NCBI GenBank assembly: GCA_007694005.1
Contig: RECN01000068.1
Coordinates: forward strand, 1 to 39,730
Reading direction: 5' to 3'
Source: Spirochaetaceae bacterium
GTDB taxonomy: Bacteria > Spirochaetota > Spirochaetia > DSM-27196 > SKKC01
DNA length: 39,730 bases
Shown: positions 32,302 through 39,730 of the stretch, piece after piece
Layout of the letters: every line of letters starts with the position of its first letter
Numbering within the stretch: the stretch's first letter is position 1
Notes under the pieces: model-generated
Told to the model about the DNA's origin: nothing
What the model saw: the letters and a program-made list of their open reading frames with translations, nothing else
The model's database searches: none
Translations under genes and position numbers: made by a program

Positions 32302-33540
32302 CTACATGGTGTCGAAGGCCGTCAGCGACGGTGAACACACCGGAAAGAAGAGCCGTGCTGCCTGCAGGGCAGCGGCCGTCCCGGTAACGAGCCCGTCGGC
32401 GTGCAGAGCGTCGACCGTATGCGTGCCGTAGAGCATGCGCGCCGCGCTGTCACCGGCGTAAAGGACAGGAGCCCCGTCGATGGTCTCGGGAACGCCGCGG
32501 GTCGCTGCGGACCCGGCAGATGTGATGCGGACGGACTCTCCACCGACTGCACCTGGATCAAAGCTTATGAGCGCCTGCTCCCTGCCGTCTTCGAGGACGA
32601 GCGACACCGGGGCGGGGTAGCCGACCGAGGCGAGACGGGACGCGAGTTCGCCTGCGAGCGAACGCAGTGCGGAGGCAAGCGATACCGAGCGTATCATGGG
32701 CCCGCCGTCTGGTTCTGCGACCGCGGTGAGGGTATAGGGTCGTTTCTGCAGGGCTCTCACGTAGGGGCTCGCAGGCGGGAACGCGATAAAGCTGACGCGG
32801 GCACAACACTGCCGTGAGGCCTCCGCACGGCAGGCGGCAAGGACGGCTTCCGGATCGCCTGCGGCGTCGGTGACCAGTAAGGCGTCGTCGGATTTGTGGC
32901 ACACGATGTAGCCGGAGACAGCACCCGAGGCGTCCTGCCACTGGTATCCCCGGTGGCTTGTTCGGGGATTGTCCCGATAGGTCGGACGTATCGCTGTTCC
33001 GGGTATACCGTCGTTCCAGGCGTTCGCGAGGCTGGCGAGGGCGACATAATCGCTGACCGTGCTGGTCGCCGGCGCGTTCTGATCCGGCAGATCACAGGCC
33101 GAAACGGTCCACCGGTAGTCGGGCCACGCCGTGACGTATCCGAAACGGTGATAGAAGTTGCGTATACCGTAGAGCAGCGATACCTCGTATCCGGCTCCGG
33201 CGAGTCCGGCCACTGAATCTGCTGCAACCGCGCGGACGATTCCCCGCTTGCGGAACTCCGCGTCGCAGGCTACAGCACCAATACCCGCGACGCGCAACGT
33301 GCCACAGCCGATGCGCTGGGTAATGTCGTACACCCCGAAATGACCGACGAGCCGGTCTCCCACGAAGGCGACCCGGCTGGCCTGCCAGTCGTAGGGGCTA
33401 TTGTCGAGGTATCCGTGTTCACAGCGTTCGACCCAGTCGAAGTAACTGTCACCAAAGGTTTTGCCTGTCAGATCTATGATTGCGCTGCGGTCGCATTCAG
33501 GGTCCGGGGAAACAATGCGTATATCCTCTGTGCGTGTCAT
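32302..33540 (-). CDS. Eis-like GNAT acetyltransferase
   Basis: A 412-residue protein. Residues 1-150 form a GNAT domain with a binding loop seen as GAVACDAEFRKRGIVRAVAA and the family feature SLLYGIRNFYHRFGYV. The middle region resembles a second GNAT fold (TVSDYVALASLANAWNDGIP) and the last 100 residues a SCP2-like domain ending CSPSLTAFDTM. This three-part plan is that of Eis (enhanced intracellular survival) proteins, which acetylate amino groups of lysines, polyamines or aminoglycosides. The substrate here is unknown. ATG 33540 lies only 6 bases after its -10 box. Confidence 0.82.
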   Translation of the reverse strand: MTRTEDIRIVSPDPECDRSAIIDLTGKTFGDSYFDWVERCEHGYLDNSPYDWQASRVAFVGDRLVGHFGVYDITQRIGCGTLRVAGIGAVACDAEFRKRGIVRAVAADSVAGLAGAGYEVSLLYGIRNFYHRFGYVTAWPDYRWTVSACDLPDQNAPATSTVSDYVALASLANAWNDGIPGTAIRPTYRDNPRTSHRGYQWQDASGAVSGYIVCHKSDDALLVTDAAGDPEAVLAACRAEASRQCCARVSFIAFPPASPYVRALQKRPYTLTAVAEPDGGPMIRSVSLASALRSLAGELASRLASVGYPAPVSLVLEDGREQALISFDPGAVGGESVRITSAGSAATRGVPETIDGAPVLYAGDSAARMLYGTHTVDALHADGLVTGTAAALQAARLFFPVCSPSLTAFDTM

Positions 33541-33546
33541 GCCGAC

Positions 33547-33575
33547 AGTAGAACCCGGCGCCTGCTTTCAGTCAA
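33547..33575 (-). promoter_or_regulatory. Promoter of the Eis-like gene, giving a leaderless start
   Basis: On the reverse strand TTGACT (33570-33575) and TCTACT (33547-33552) are 17 bases apart. The expected start falls on or next to the ATG at 33540, leaving no room for an SD. Confidence 0.5.
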
Positions 33576-33668
33576 CAGAGCGAGTCGCGTTGCGATGTCG
33601 AAGTCTGTACTTCCCTTGAGTAAAATCATGACAGGTCAGATACTGTTTCGTGTATACGGAGGCATACT

Positions 33669-34658
33669 ATGAAGGCAATGGTCTGCAACGAATGGGGTTC
33701 TCCCGACGTGTTTACGCATGCAGAACTCGAAGTACCTGAACCGGGACCCGGGCAGGTGCGGATTCGGGTCGCTGCGACGAGCGTCAATCCTGTTGACACG
33801 AAAATCCGCGCCGGTCGTATCAAGGCGGCGCCGGCATTTCCTGCCGTCCTTCACGGGGACGTTGCCGGGGTCGTAGATGCGATCGGTCCGGGCGTGAGCC
33901 GGTTCGCCGTCGGTGACCGGGTGCACGGGTGTGCAGGCGGATTCAAAGGCCTGTCCGGTGCACTCGCCGAATATATGATTGCCGACGCGCGCGCGCTTGC
34001 CCGAGTGCCGGAAGGCATGAGAATGCGCGAAGCGGCCGCCATGCCGCTCGTGTCGATTACTGCCTGGCTGGCGCTGGTCGACAGGGCCCGGGTGAAGCCG
34101 ACTGATCACGTGCTGATTCACGCCGGAGCGGGTGGTGTAGGGCACGTGGCCGTGGGAATTGCAAGGGCCATAGGTGCACGTGTGGCGGCAACCGTATCAA
34201 CGGAAGAAAAAGCCCGGATTGCGACGAACATGGGCGCAGACGACATCATCTATTACCGTGACGAAACGGTCCCCGAATACCTTGACCGCCTGACCCGTGG
34301 GACCGGCTTTGATGTGGTCTTTGATACCGTAGGTGGTGAGAATATCGAGGGCAGCCTGAGCGCAACTCGTATTAGTGGTCACATGCTCGGTATCGCAATG
34401 CGAACTACCGCTAATATTGCAGCAATTCACGAGCGGAATCTCACGGTTTCCGGTGTCTTCATGGTCCTTCCCCTGCTCTCAGGAGTCGGACTCGAACATT
34501 TTGGTGATATCCTCACGACCCTCGATCGCTGGTATACGGATGGAAGATTCGCTCCTGTTGTTCACCCCGCAGAATTCGCTCTCGAACAGATAGCGGATGC
34601 ACACCGACTGCTCGAAGAAGGCTCGGTTTCGGGGAAGATCGTCGTAGACGTATCCTGA
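33669..34658 (+). CDS. Zinc-independent quinone/NADPH oxidoreductase (MDR superfamily)
   Basis: A 329-residue cytoplasmic enzyme of the zeta-crystallin branch of medium-chain reductases. It begins MKAMVCNEWG with the GroES-like fold (VAATSVNPVDTKIRAG, LHGDVAGVVDAIGPGVSRF, GDRVHGCAGG). The Rossmann dinucleotide site is VLIHAGAGGVGHVAVGIARA. The cysteine zinc lobe of alcohol dehydrogenases is missing, as usual for quinone reductases. It ends with RLLEEGSVSGKIVVDV, the typical end of this family. GGAGG lies 7 bases before ATG 33669. Confidence 0.93.
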   Translation: MKAMVCNEWGSPDVFTHAELEVPEPGPGQVRIRVAATSVNPVDTKIRAGRIKAAPAFPAVLHGDVAGVVDAIGPGVSRFAVGDRVHGCAGGFKGLSGALAEYMIADARALARVPEGMRMREAAAMPLVSITAWLALVDRARVKPTDHVLIHAGAGGVGHVAVGIARAIGARVAATVSTEEKARIATNMGADDIIYYRDETVPEYLDRLTRGTGFDVVFDTVGGENIEGSLSATRISGHMLGIAMRTTANIAAIHERNLTVSGVFMVLPLLSGVGLEHFGDILTTLDRWYTDGRFAPVVHPAEFALEQIADAHRLLEEGSVSGKIVVDVS

Positions 34659-34669
34659 CGGCGGCCTCT

Positions 34670-35308
34670 ATGCCGGATAACAGCGATCTCGTACGAGAGG
34701 CAGTCAGGAAAGGACTTCGCTCGAGATCTGTCGTCGACGCCATGAAGTCGGTCGACAGGCGCTTGTTCGTCGGTTCGGATGCGCGAAGCCAGGAGCTCGC
34801 GTACAAGGACGCACCGGTTCCTATTGCCGAGCGGCAGACAACCTCCCAGCCGTCGCTGATCGCATCCATGCTGGAAGCTCTCGCCATACAGCCCCACGAA
34901 CGCGCCCTCGAGATAGGCACCGGATACGGTTACCAGACCGCGCTTCTGTCTATCCTGTGCCGCGAGGTCGTGTCGGTCGAACGCTTCGCCGAACTCGCCG
35001 AACGCGCTGCAGCGAACCTCGAACGCTGTGGCATGCGGAATGTCATTGTGATACAGGGCGATGGTGGCCTTGGTGTTCCTGAGCATGCCCCGTACGATGT
35101 TGTCATTGGTTCAGCGGCCGCCCCGGCGGTACCCCCACCTTTCGTGGCGCAGCTTTCCGAGGGGGGCCGTGTCGTGATCCCCATAGGCCCGGGTGGCCAC
35201 GAGCGCGTATTGCTGTATCGGAAGACCGGTGGCGAGTTGATCGAGGAGCGCGTGCTGACGCAGGCCCGCTACGTGCGCATGATCGGGGAACATGCGCACC
35301 CCGAGTAG
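34670..35308 (+). CDS. pcm: Protein-L-isoaspartate O-methyltransferase
   Basis: A 212-residue repair enzyme that methylates abnormal isoaspartyl residues in aged proteins using S-adenosylmethionine. The family blocks are RRLFVGSDARSQELAYKDAP, PIAERQTTSQPSLIASMLE, the SAM motif ALEIGTGYGYQTALLS, and VIPIGPGGHERVLLY. Start ATG 34670 is 11 bases after the quinone reductase stop with no good SD. It may be read through from that gene. Confidence 0.94.
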   Translation: MPDNSDLVREAVRKGLRSRSVVDAMKSVDRRLFVGSDARSQELAYKDAPVPIAERQTTSQPSLIASMLEALAIQPHERALEIGTGYGYQTALLSILCREVVSVERFAELAERAAANLERCGMRNVIVIQGDGGLGVPEHAPYDVVIGSAAAPAVPPPFVAQLSEGGRVVIPIGPGGHERVLLYRKTGGELIEERVLTQARYVRMIGEHAHPE

Positions 35309-35404
35309 GAACACAGAGAGGATGCCCCCGGGACGTTCGGACGCGGTATGATCCTTGCAAAGCGGGATTTTTTCAGTATGCTCGAAGAGGTGGAGGTGTT
35401 TGCT

Positions 35405-37024
35405 GTGAAAAAAATCGAGGCACTTTACAGGGATGCAGGGATTGTGGTCCGTACCAAGGCTCCAAACGTAGCCGTCGTACTCACGGTTGTCGCATTTCTG
35501 CTCCCGATAACCATCGTAAACGATGTACTGGACGGCCGAATCGTCAATGCAGCACTTACCACCGTTATCGAAGGAATTATCATCCTCTCGATTCTGCTCC
35601 TGTATAGAGGCCGTTTCCGCTCAGCAACGCTCATGCCTTTAGTACTTATAACGCTGGTGCTTGTGGTCCTGTCTGTAGTTATCGAGCCTGAATCTGCCTA
35701 TCAGGTCTACGTGATTACGGTGTATATGGTTCCTCCGCTTGTGCTCTCCCTCGTTATCAGCGAAACCGAATGGCACACGCTGGCCGTAATGCTCGTTGGT
35801 GTGGCCACAATCATTGCGGTTTCACTGTTTGTTGTCCGGCCTGTTTTATCGGCAGAAGAAGCGGCATTTGTCGTCACCCGACTCATGACCGCGACCGTCA
35901 TCTACATTCTGACCGGTTTCTTTGCGTTCCGCGTCGCCCGGGCGAGCCGCAGCTCAATGGAGCTTATCGAGCAGACTAACGTGAAGAACGAGGAATCGCT
36001 TCATTCCATCGCGAAGATCGTACAGGATGCCGATTCAAGTGTTGATGCCCTGCGTTCGGTAGAAAGCCAGTTCAATGCCGCAAAATCCGGAGCAGACGAA
36101 ATCCGTCATCAGACAAGCGCGGTGAATGAACGAATTGCCGGACTTCGCGAATCCGTGGACCAGGCTCTGTCCTTCATTCGAAAAACAGCCGACCGCGTTT
36201 CCGGATTCCATGTACAGGTCGATGAGCAGAACACGGTCGTGCAGGAGTCTACCGCCGCGGTGAACGAAATGTCTGCATCGCTTGACTCAGTTGCTGCAAT
36301 AACCAGCGAGAAAAAAGAAGCTTCCGAACGACTTGTGTCGATAGGCGAGGCCGGCCTTGAGGATCTCAACCGGACAACCGAAGCGTTTGAAGTCGTCGCA
36401 CAGGAAGTCGACGCGCTGCATGAGATAAATAAAATCGTCAGTGATATTGCAGCCCGGACGAATCTCCTTTCGATGAACGCCGCAATCGAAGCTGCGCACG
36501 CGGGTTCGGGTGGTCGGGGTTTTGCCGTTGTGGCCGAGGAAATTCGGAAGCTCGCAACGAACACAGCCGAGAACTCACGAGTCGTGTCAGAACGACTGAA
36601 AAAACTAATGGACACGGTGAAAAACACTTCGGGCCACGTCGAGCATTCGGCGAGCAGCATGGCGGAAATCGCTCGCGAGGTCCGGCTCGTGTCAGAAGCA
36701 TTTGCCGAGATCACCGGTTCAACAGCAGAGTTGAGCAGCGGTGGACGCGAAATACTGCAGGCAATGCAGGCGCTTCAGAACAGCTCGGTCGCGGTGCGGG
36801 ATGGCTCGGATGAGATCGCCCAGGAGCAGGGCCTCGCAGCGGAGCAGATCGAAAGCATAAACACGATCACCGAAAAGATCAGTGCCGCTGCACTCCAGAT
36901 GGATCAGTCGCTCGACGCGATTGGCCGGTCGATGGATGACCTGCAGGAGACCATTATGAGCGGTACAAAGAAGACTTCGGCGTTGACCGAGTCTATTGCG
37001 CGTTTTTCTACGAGCCAGTCCTAA
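35405..37024 (+). CDS. Methyl-accepting chemotaxis protein
   Basis: A 539-residue chemoreceptor. The longest frame starts at ATG 35348, but GGAGG (35392-35396) stands 8 bases before GTG 35405 and nothing precedes the ATG, so GTG is chosen. The first 180 residues contain about six membrane helices without a large periplasmic domain, so it probably senses membrane or internal signals. The cytoplasmic part is a long coiled coil with the highly conserved tip IVSDIAARTNLLSMNAAIEA, then GRGFAVVAEEIRKLA, which contacts CheA/CheW. No obvious HAMP domain or C-terminal CheR/CheB peptide. It follows pcm by about 96 bases. Confidence 0.93.
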   Translation: MKKIEALYRDAGIVVRTKAPNVAVVLTVVAFLLPITIVNDVLDGRIVNAALTTVIEGIIILSILLLYRGRFRSATLMPLVLITLVLVVLSVVIEPESAYQVYVITVYMVPPLVLSLVISETEWHTLAVMLVGVATIIAVSLFVVRPVLSAEEAAFVVTRLMTATVIYILTGFFAFRVARASRSSMELIEQTNVKNEESLHSIAKIVQDADSSVDALRSVESQFNAAKSGADEIRHQTSAVNERIAGLRESVDQALSFIRKTADRVSGFHVQVDEQNTVVQESTAAVNEMSASLDSVAAITSEKKEASERLVSIGEAGLEDLNRTTEAFEVVAQEVDALHEINKIVSDIAARTNLLSMNAAIEAAHAGSGGRGFAVVAEEIRKLATNTAENSRVVSERLKKLMDTVKNTSGHVEHSASSMAEIAREVRLVSEAFAEITGSTAELSSGGREILQAMQALQNSSVAVRDGSDEIAQEQGLAAEQIESINTITEKISAAALQMDQSLDAIGRSMDDLQETIMSGTKKTSALTESIARFSTSQS

Positions 37025-37060
37025 GGGCATGCGTTCTACTTCTTTCGCCTGGAGATATTG

Positions 37061-38308
37061 ATGAAGCGGCATCGCCGCAGAGAGACACGTGCGTACCGCT
37101 GGCTACACGACATCGTTCGTCCGTGCATACGCGTTCCCATGCAGTGGTATTATCGAATCCGGCCGGAAAACACGGACATCTTCCGGCGTGTTCGCCCCCC
37201 GTACATAGTCATACCCAATCACGTCATGACCTGGGACCCGCTTCTCGTAAGTTTCTACGTCAGGGATCCTGTACACTTTGTGGCCTCGGACGCGAACTTC
37301 CGCAGCTCCTTCGCGTCGTGGTGGCTCAGGCGCTTTGGCGCCATTGCCAAATCGAAACTGCGGGACGATTTTGGCACGCTTCGCACTATCATGGACCTTC
37401 TGCGAGAAGGAAAGGTTGTCGGACTCTTTGCCGAAGGCGAACGGACCTGGGATGGAATCACCCTTCCCATCATCCCGTCGACGGCAAAGCTGATAAAAGC
37501 AGCAAAAGTGCCGGTGATCGTGCCGGTTCTGAAAGGGGCTTACCACTCGCTTCCACGATGGGCGTTCAAGTCGCGCCGCGGGAGGATCGAGATCGATTAC
37601 CGACTCGCGCTGACCCGAGACGAGGTCCTTCTCATGAGCGTGGAGGAAATACGGGTCAGAATAGAGCAGGTCATGTACCACGACGAGGACGCATGGCAGA
37701 GCGAAAACCCGACGGCTTTTACCTCTAAGCGTGCCGCTGAGCCCATGCAGCTGCTGCTGTTTTACTGTCCGAACTGCGAAGGTCTGAACTGCATGGGCAG
37801 CAAAGGAAGGCGTGTGTTCTGCACCGCGTGCGGGTACGAGGTTCATTTTTCGCTGCATGGGCGATTCCTGCCGGGCCGGCCCTCAGAGTCACGACGCGTC
37901 GTCTACGAGACGATAGGGGCATGGGCACGGGCGCAGGACAGTTTTCTCGACACGCATCTGAAGGAACTCGTGTCCAGAGCGGACCGTTCACCCGCTGTGG
38001 AGGCGGAGGATCCTTTGGGCCCCGAGGTCTTTCACGACGAACACGTCCGACTCTCTATGGGGTATCGCATGGTGCGTCCGGCAGTCCAGGCTCACGGAAG
38101 GCTTACGCTTCATGTCCGCGGCCTGAAGTTCACGTCTGTCGACGGTGAAATCATCCGCTATCCCTGGAATTTAATCAGCGGCCTGAATGTGGTGTATCAG
38201 GCACAGCTTGAGTTCTATCACAAGCGGAGGCTGATTGTGTTCGAGTTTCCCGGACGTGACACATCCGGCTACAAGTATCTGCTCTGCGGATGCAAACTCA
38301 TGAACTAA
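37061..38308 (+). CDS. PlsC-like acyltransferase fused to zinc ribbon and PH/GRAM-like domain
   Basis: A 415-residue protein. ATG 37061 is supported by GGAG at 37051. The acyltransferase domain (residues 40-215) has the HX4D motif NHVMTWD (His54, Asp59), the FAEGERTW block (125-128 EGER) and the PSTAKLIKAAKVPVIVPV block of 1-acyl-glycerol-3-phosphate acyltransferases. A zinc ribbon follows at residues 236-257, C-x2-C then C-x2-C (Cys236, 239, 254, 257). After that, residues about 318-410 show HVRLSMGYRMV, HGRLTLHVRGLKFTSVDG and RYPWNLISGLNV, a PH/GRAM-like pattern that may bind lipids. It is probably a peripheral membrane enzyme. Its stop overlaps the opposite EAL gene by 4 bases. Confidence 0.88.
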   Translation: MKRHRRRETRAYRWLHDIVRPCIRVPMQWYYRIRPENTDIFRRVRPPYIVIPNHVMTWDPLLVSFYVRDPVHFVASDANFRSSFASWWLRRFGAIAKSKLRDDFGTLRTIMDLLREGKVVGLFAEGERTWDGITLPIIPSTAKLIKAAKVPVIVPVLKGAYHSLPRWAFKSRRGRIEIDYRLALTRDEVLLMSVEEIRVRIEQVMYHDEDAWQSENPTAFTSKRAAEPMQLLLFYCPNCEGLNCMGSKGRRVFCTACGYEVHFSLHGRFLPGRPSESRRVVYETIGAWARAQDSFLDTHLKELVSRADRSPAVEAEDPLGPEVFHDEHVRLSMGYRMVRPAVQAHGRLTLHVRGLKFTSVDGEIIRYPWNLISGLNVVYQAQLEFYHKRRLIVFEFPGRDTSGYKYLLCGCKLMN

Positions 38309-39730
38309 ATCGGCTCAGGCCGACCGAAAAGGTACCCCTGCACGATGTTGCAGGATGTTGATTGTATCGCGCTCAGTTGTGCGGCGTTTTCAACACCTTC
38401 GGCAACGAATTTGTGACCGAATGCGTCAGCTATAGAACACATAGATCGGAAAAGGCCCAGGGATTTACTGTCGTGAGCGATATTAGACACGAAGGACTTG
38501 TCGGCCTTTATCTCACTGATCGGGAGTGTACCGATGTAACTCAGAGATGAGTAACCGGTACCAAAATCGTCCAGGGATGTCTGTATGCCGCGTAGCGAGA
38601 GATCACAGATCAGGGTCTCGACAACAGCCAGTTCCTCGATGAACAGGTCTTCGGTTATCTCGAAAATGATTCGCTCGGGGTCGACCGAAGCCTCTCGTAT
38701 AATGTCAAGCGAAGAACGTAGAAAGCCCTCACTCAAAAGTGCTGCCGGTGATACGTTAAACGATACCGTTATATCCGACCCGAACCTGGTATCGATTCTG
38801 TCAATTTTCTTGAGAACCGATCGCACTGACTCCAATGTAAACCTGGTTATCAAGGCTTTTCGGGTCAGTGCGGGTATAAAATCGCCGGGGTTTACGATCC
38901 CGAGGTCTGCATTTGACCACCGGCAAAGCACCTCAGCACCGACGACTTTCCTGCTCGACAGTTCAAACTGTGGTTGAAGCACGAAGGTGAACTCGTCGTT
39001 CAACAGCGCCTGTTTGATGTTCTGCTCAACGGCCTCTGTGTATAACAGAGACTCTTTCATACGCGGTGTGAACCATCGGATACCGCGTGTAGACTGAAAC
39101 GAGTCGTGTAGCGCGAGTTCGGCGTTCAAGAGGCACTCTTCGACCGTCGATCCGTCTTCAGGATACCGGGCCACCGCCTTATCGATCTCGATCGGTAAGC
39201 CGGGGGCGTTTGACTCAAGCATATCACGCGCGGCTGTTCGATTCTCGGTAAAAAAAGACGTGAGTCTTTCGGCCGTCCCGTGTGGATTCCAGACAGCAAA
39301 CTCGCCGCCATCGATACGTGCGATAAAGCCTTCGCCCACGTATTTCTGAAGCATCAAAGCCATGGCCTTGAGCTGGGCTTCGGCAACTTCCGAGCCATAC
39401 AGGACTTTTGTGAGTCTGTACTTGCGTATCTCAAGGATCACTATGAGACCCTGACTGCATACTCCCGTATCGATTTCTTCCTGTATGCTCATCACGAATC
39501 TCGACTTGTTCGCAAGGCCGGTCACAGCGTCGAAAAACGCAATCTGTGTAATCTTCTGATTCTGGACGACGAGGTCCTTGTTGCTGTTCAACAGATGAGA
39601 ACGCATCCGACCGATGAGCGTTATTGCGATAACACTAAACCCGGACAATGCAAATGCGTGAATGATCCACTGGAAGAAGTCCGTCTGGCGCTCGAGGACC
39701 GAAGGCGGGATAACGATTACGCTCTGACTG
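38305..39730 (-). CDS. EAL phosphodiesterase with degenerate GGDEF (5' end outside window)
   Basis: The last 475 codons; the frame stays open to the right edge, so the start lies beyond the window. A membrane helix WIIHAFALSGFSVIAITLIG is near 39610-39680. A GGDEF-like domain follows (AFFDAVTGLANKSRFV) whose signature is DGGEF, with two changed residues, so cyclase activity is doubtful. The EAL domain keeps AEVLCRW (EVL for EAL), FEITEDLFIEE, DDFGTGYSSLSYI, IKADKSFV and VAEGVEN. These are the metal and substrate residues of c-di-GMP phosphodiesterases, so it probably breaks down c-di-GMP at the membrane. Convergent with the PlsC-like gene. Confidence 0.92.
   Translation of the reverse strand, partial: SQSVIVIPPSVLERQTDFFQWIIHAFALSGFSVIAITLIGRMRSHLLNSNKDLVVQNQKITQIAFFDAVTGLANKSRFVMSIQEEIDTGVCSQGLIVILEIRKYRLTKVLYGSEVAEAQLKAMALMLQKYVGEGFIARIDGGEFAVWNPHGTAERLTSFFTENRTAARDMLESNAPGLPIEIDKAVARYPEDGSTVEECLLNAELALHDSFQSTRGIRWFTPRMKESLLYTEAVEQNIKQALLNDEFTFVLQPQFELSSRKVVGAEVLCRWSNADLGIVNPGDFIPALTRKALITRFTLESVRSVLKKIDRIDTRFGSDITVSFNVSPAALLSEGFLRSSLDIIREASVDPERIIFEITEDLFIEELAVVETLICDLSLRGIQTSLDDFGTGYSSLSYIGTLPISEIKADKSFVSNIAHDSKSLGLFRSMCSIADAFGHKFVAEGVENAAQLSAIQSTSCNIVQGYLFGRPEPI

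Noticed and set aside
35348-35404. ATG 35348 as start of the chemoreceptor
   Set aside because: No ribosome binding site precedes it, while GGAGG is correctly placed before GTG 35405 in the same frame.

Overview
The window is a GC-rich (apart from its regulatory gaps) stretch of bacterial chromosome, about 39.7 kb, densely packed with genes on both strands. Nothing looks like a phage, plasmid, insertion sequence or CRISPR array. Gene order and protein features suggest a free-living spirochaete (Spirochaetota). The evidence is the rpsB-tsf-frr-uppS-cdsA-rseP series, the rpsF-ssb-rpsR-DUF2232-rplI-dnaB series, a DUF4321 protein beside maf, a GGT lipoprotein, and acid-rich tails on ribosomal proteins. 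This assignment is inference; no rRNA is present.

Layout. 1-6270 holds the end of clpB, a nitroreductase, a gamma-glutamyltranspeptidase lipoprotein (reverse), argH translationally coupled to an FGGY kinase, and a small membrane protein. 6275-10080 is a nitrogen-control island on the reverse strand: amtB-glnK behind a near-consensus sigma-54 promoter, preceded by a NifA-like sigma-54 activator. Three copies of an unlabelled operator (CTAC-N6-GTAG type) lie 30 bp apart upstream of amtB. Three more lie 29-30 bp apart upstream of the activator gene. I regard this as the most interesting regulatory system in the window. 10081-12387 holds pyruvate kinase, with a degenerate extra domain, and an unknown gene.

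12441-16877 is the S6/SSB/S18/DUF2232/L9/DnaB operon plus a ComFB-like gene. 16912-25814 (reverse) holds the S2/EF-Ts/RRF/UppS/CdsA/RseP operon ending in a beta-propeller protein, with maf and a DUF4321 gene upstream. A tRNA-Arg(CCG) gene with its own promoter and terminator follows. Its terminator runs straight into the start codon of a PatB/MalY-like aminotransferase.

27196-31193 (reverse) is a tightly overlapping set: GH13 glucosidase, a yeast-type (AroQ-beta) chorismate mutase, a GNAT acetyltransferase and a DtxR-like regulator with a cysteine tail. 31244-38308 holds srkA (apparently leaderless), an Eis-like acetyltransferase (also apparently leaderless), a quinone oxidoreductase, pcm, a chemoreceptor with a GTG start, and a PlsC acyltransferase fused to a zinc ribbon and a PH/GRAM-like domain. 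The window ends inside a reverse-strand EAL phosphodiesterase with a degenerate GGDEF domain.

How the parts work together: GlnK, AmtB and the NifA-like activator make a self-contained ammonium uptake circuit, although no nitrogenase genes are in view. The two ribosomal protein operons supply translation, replication and envelope functions. All domain and family calls are by eye from translated sequence; no database search was run.
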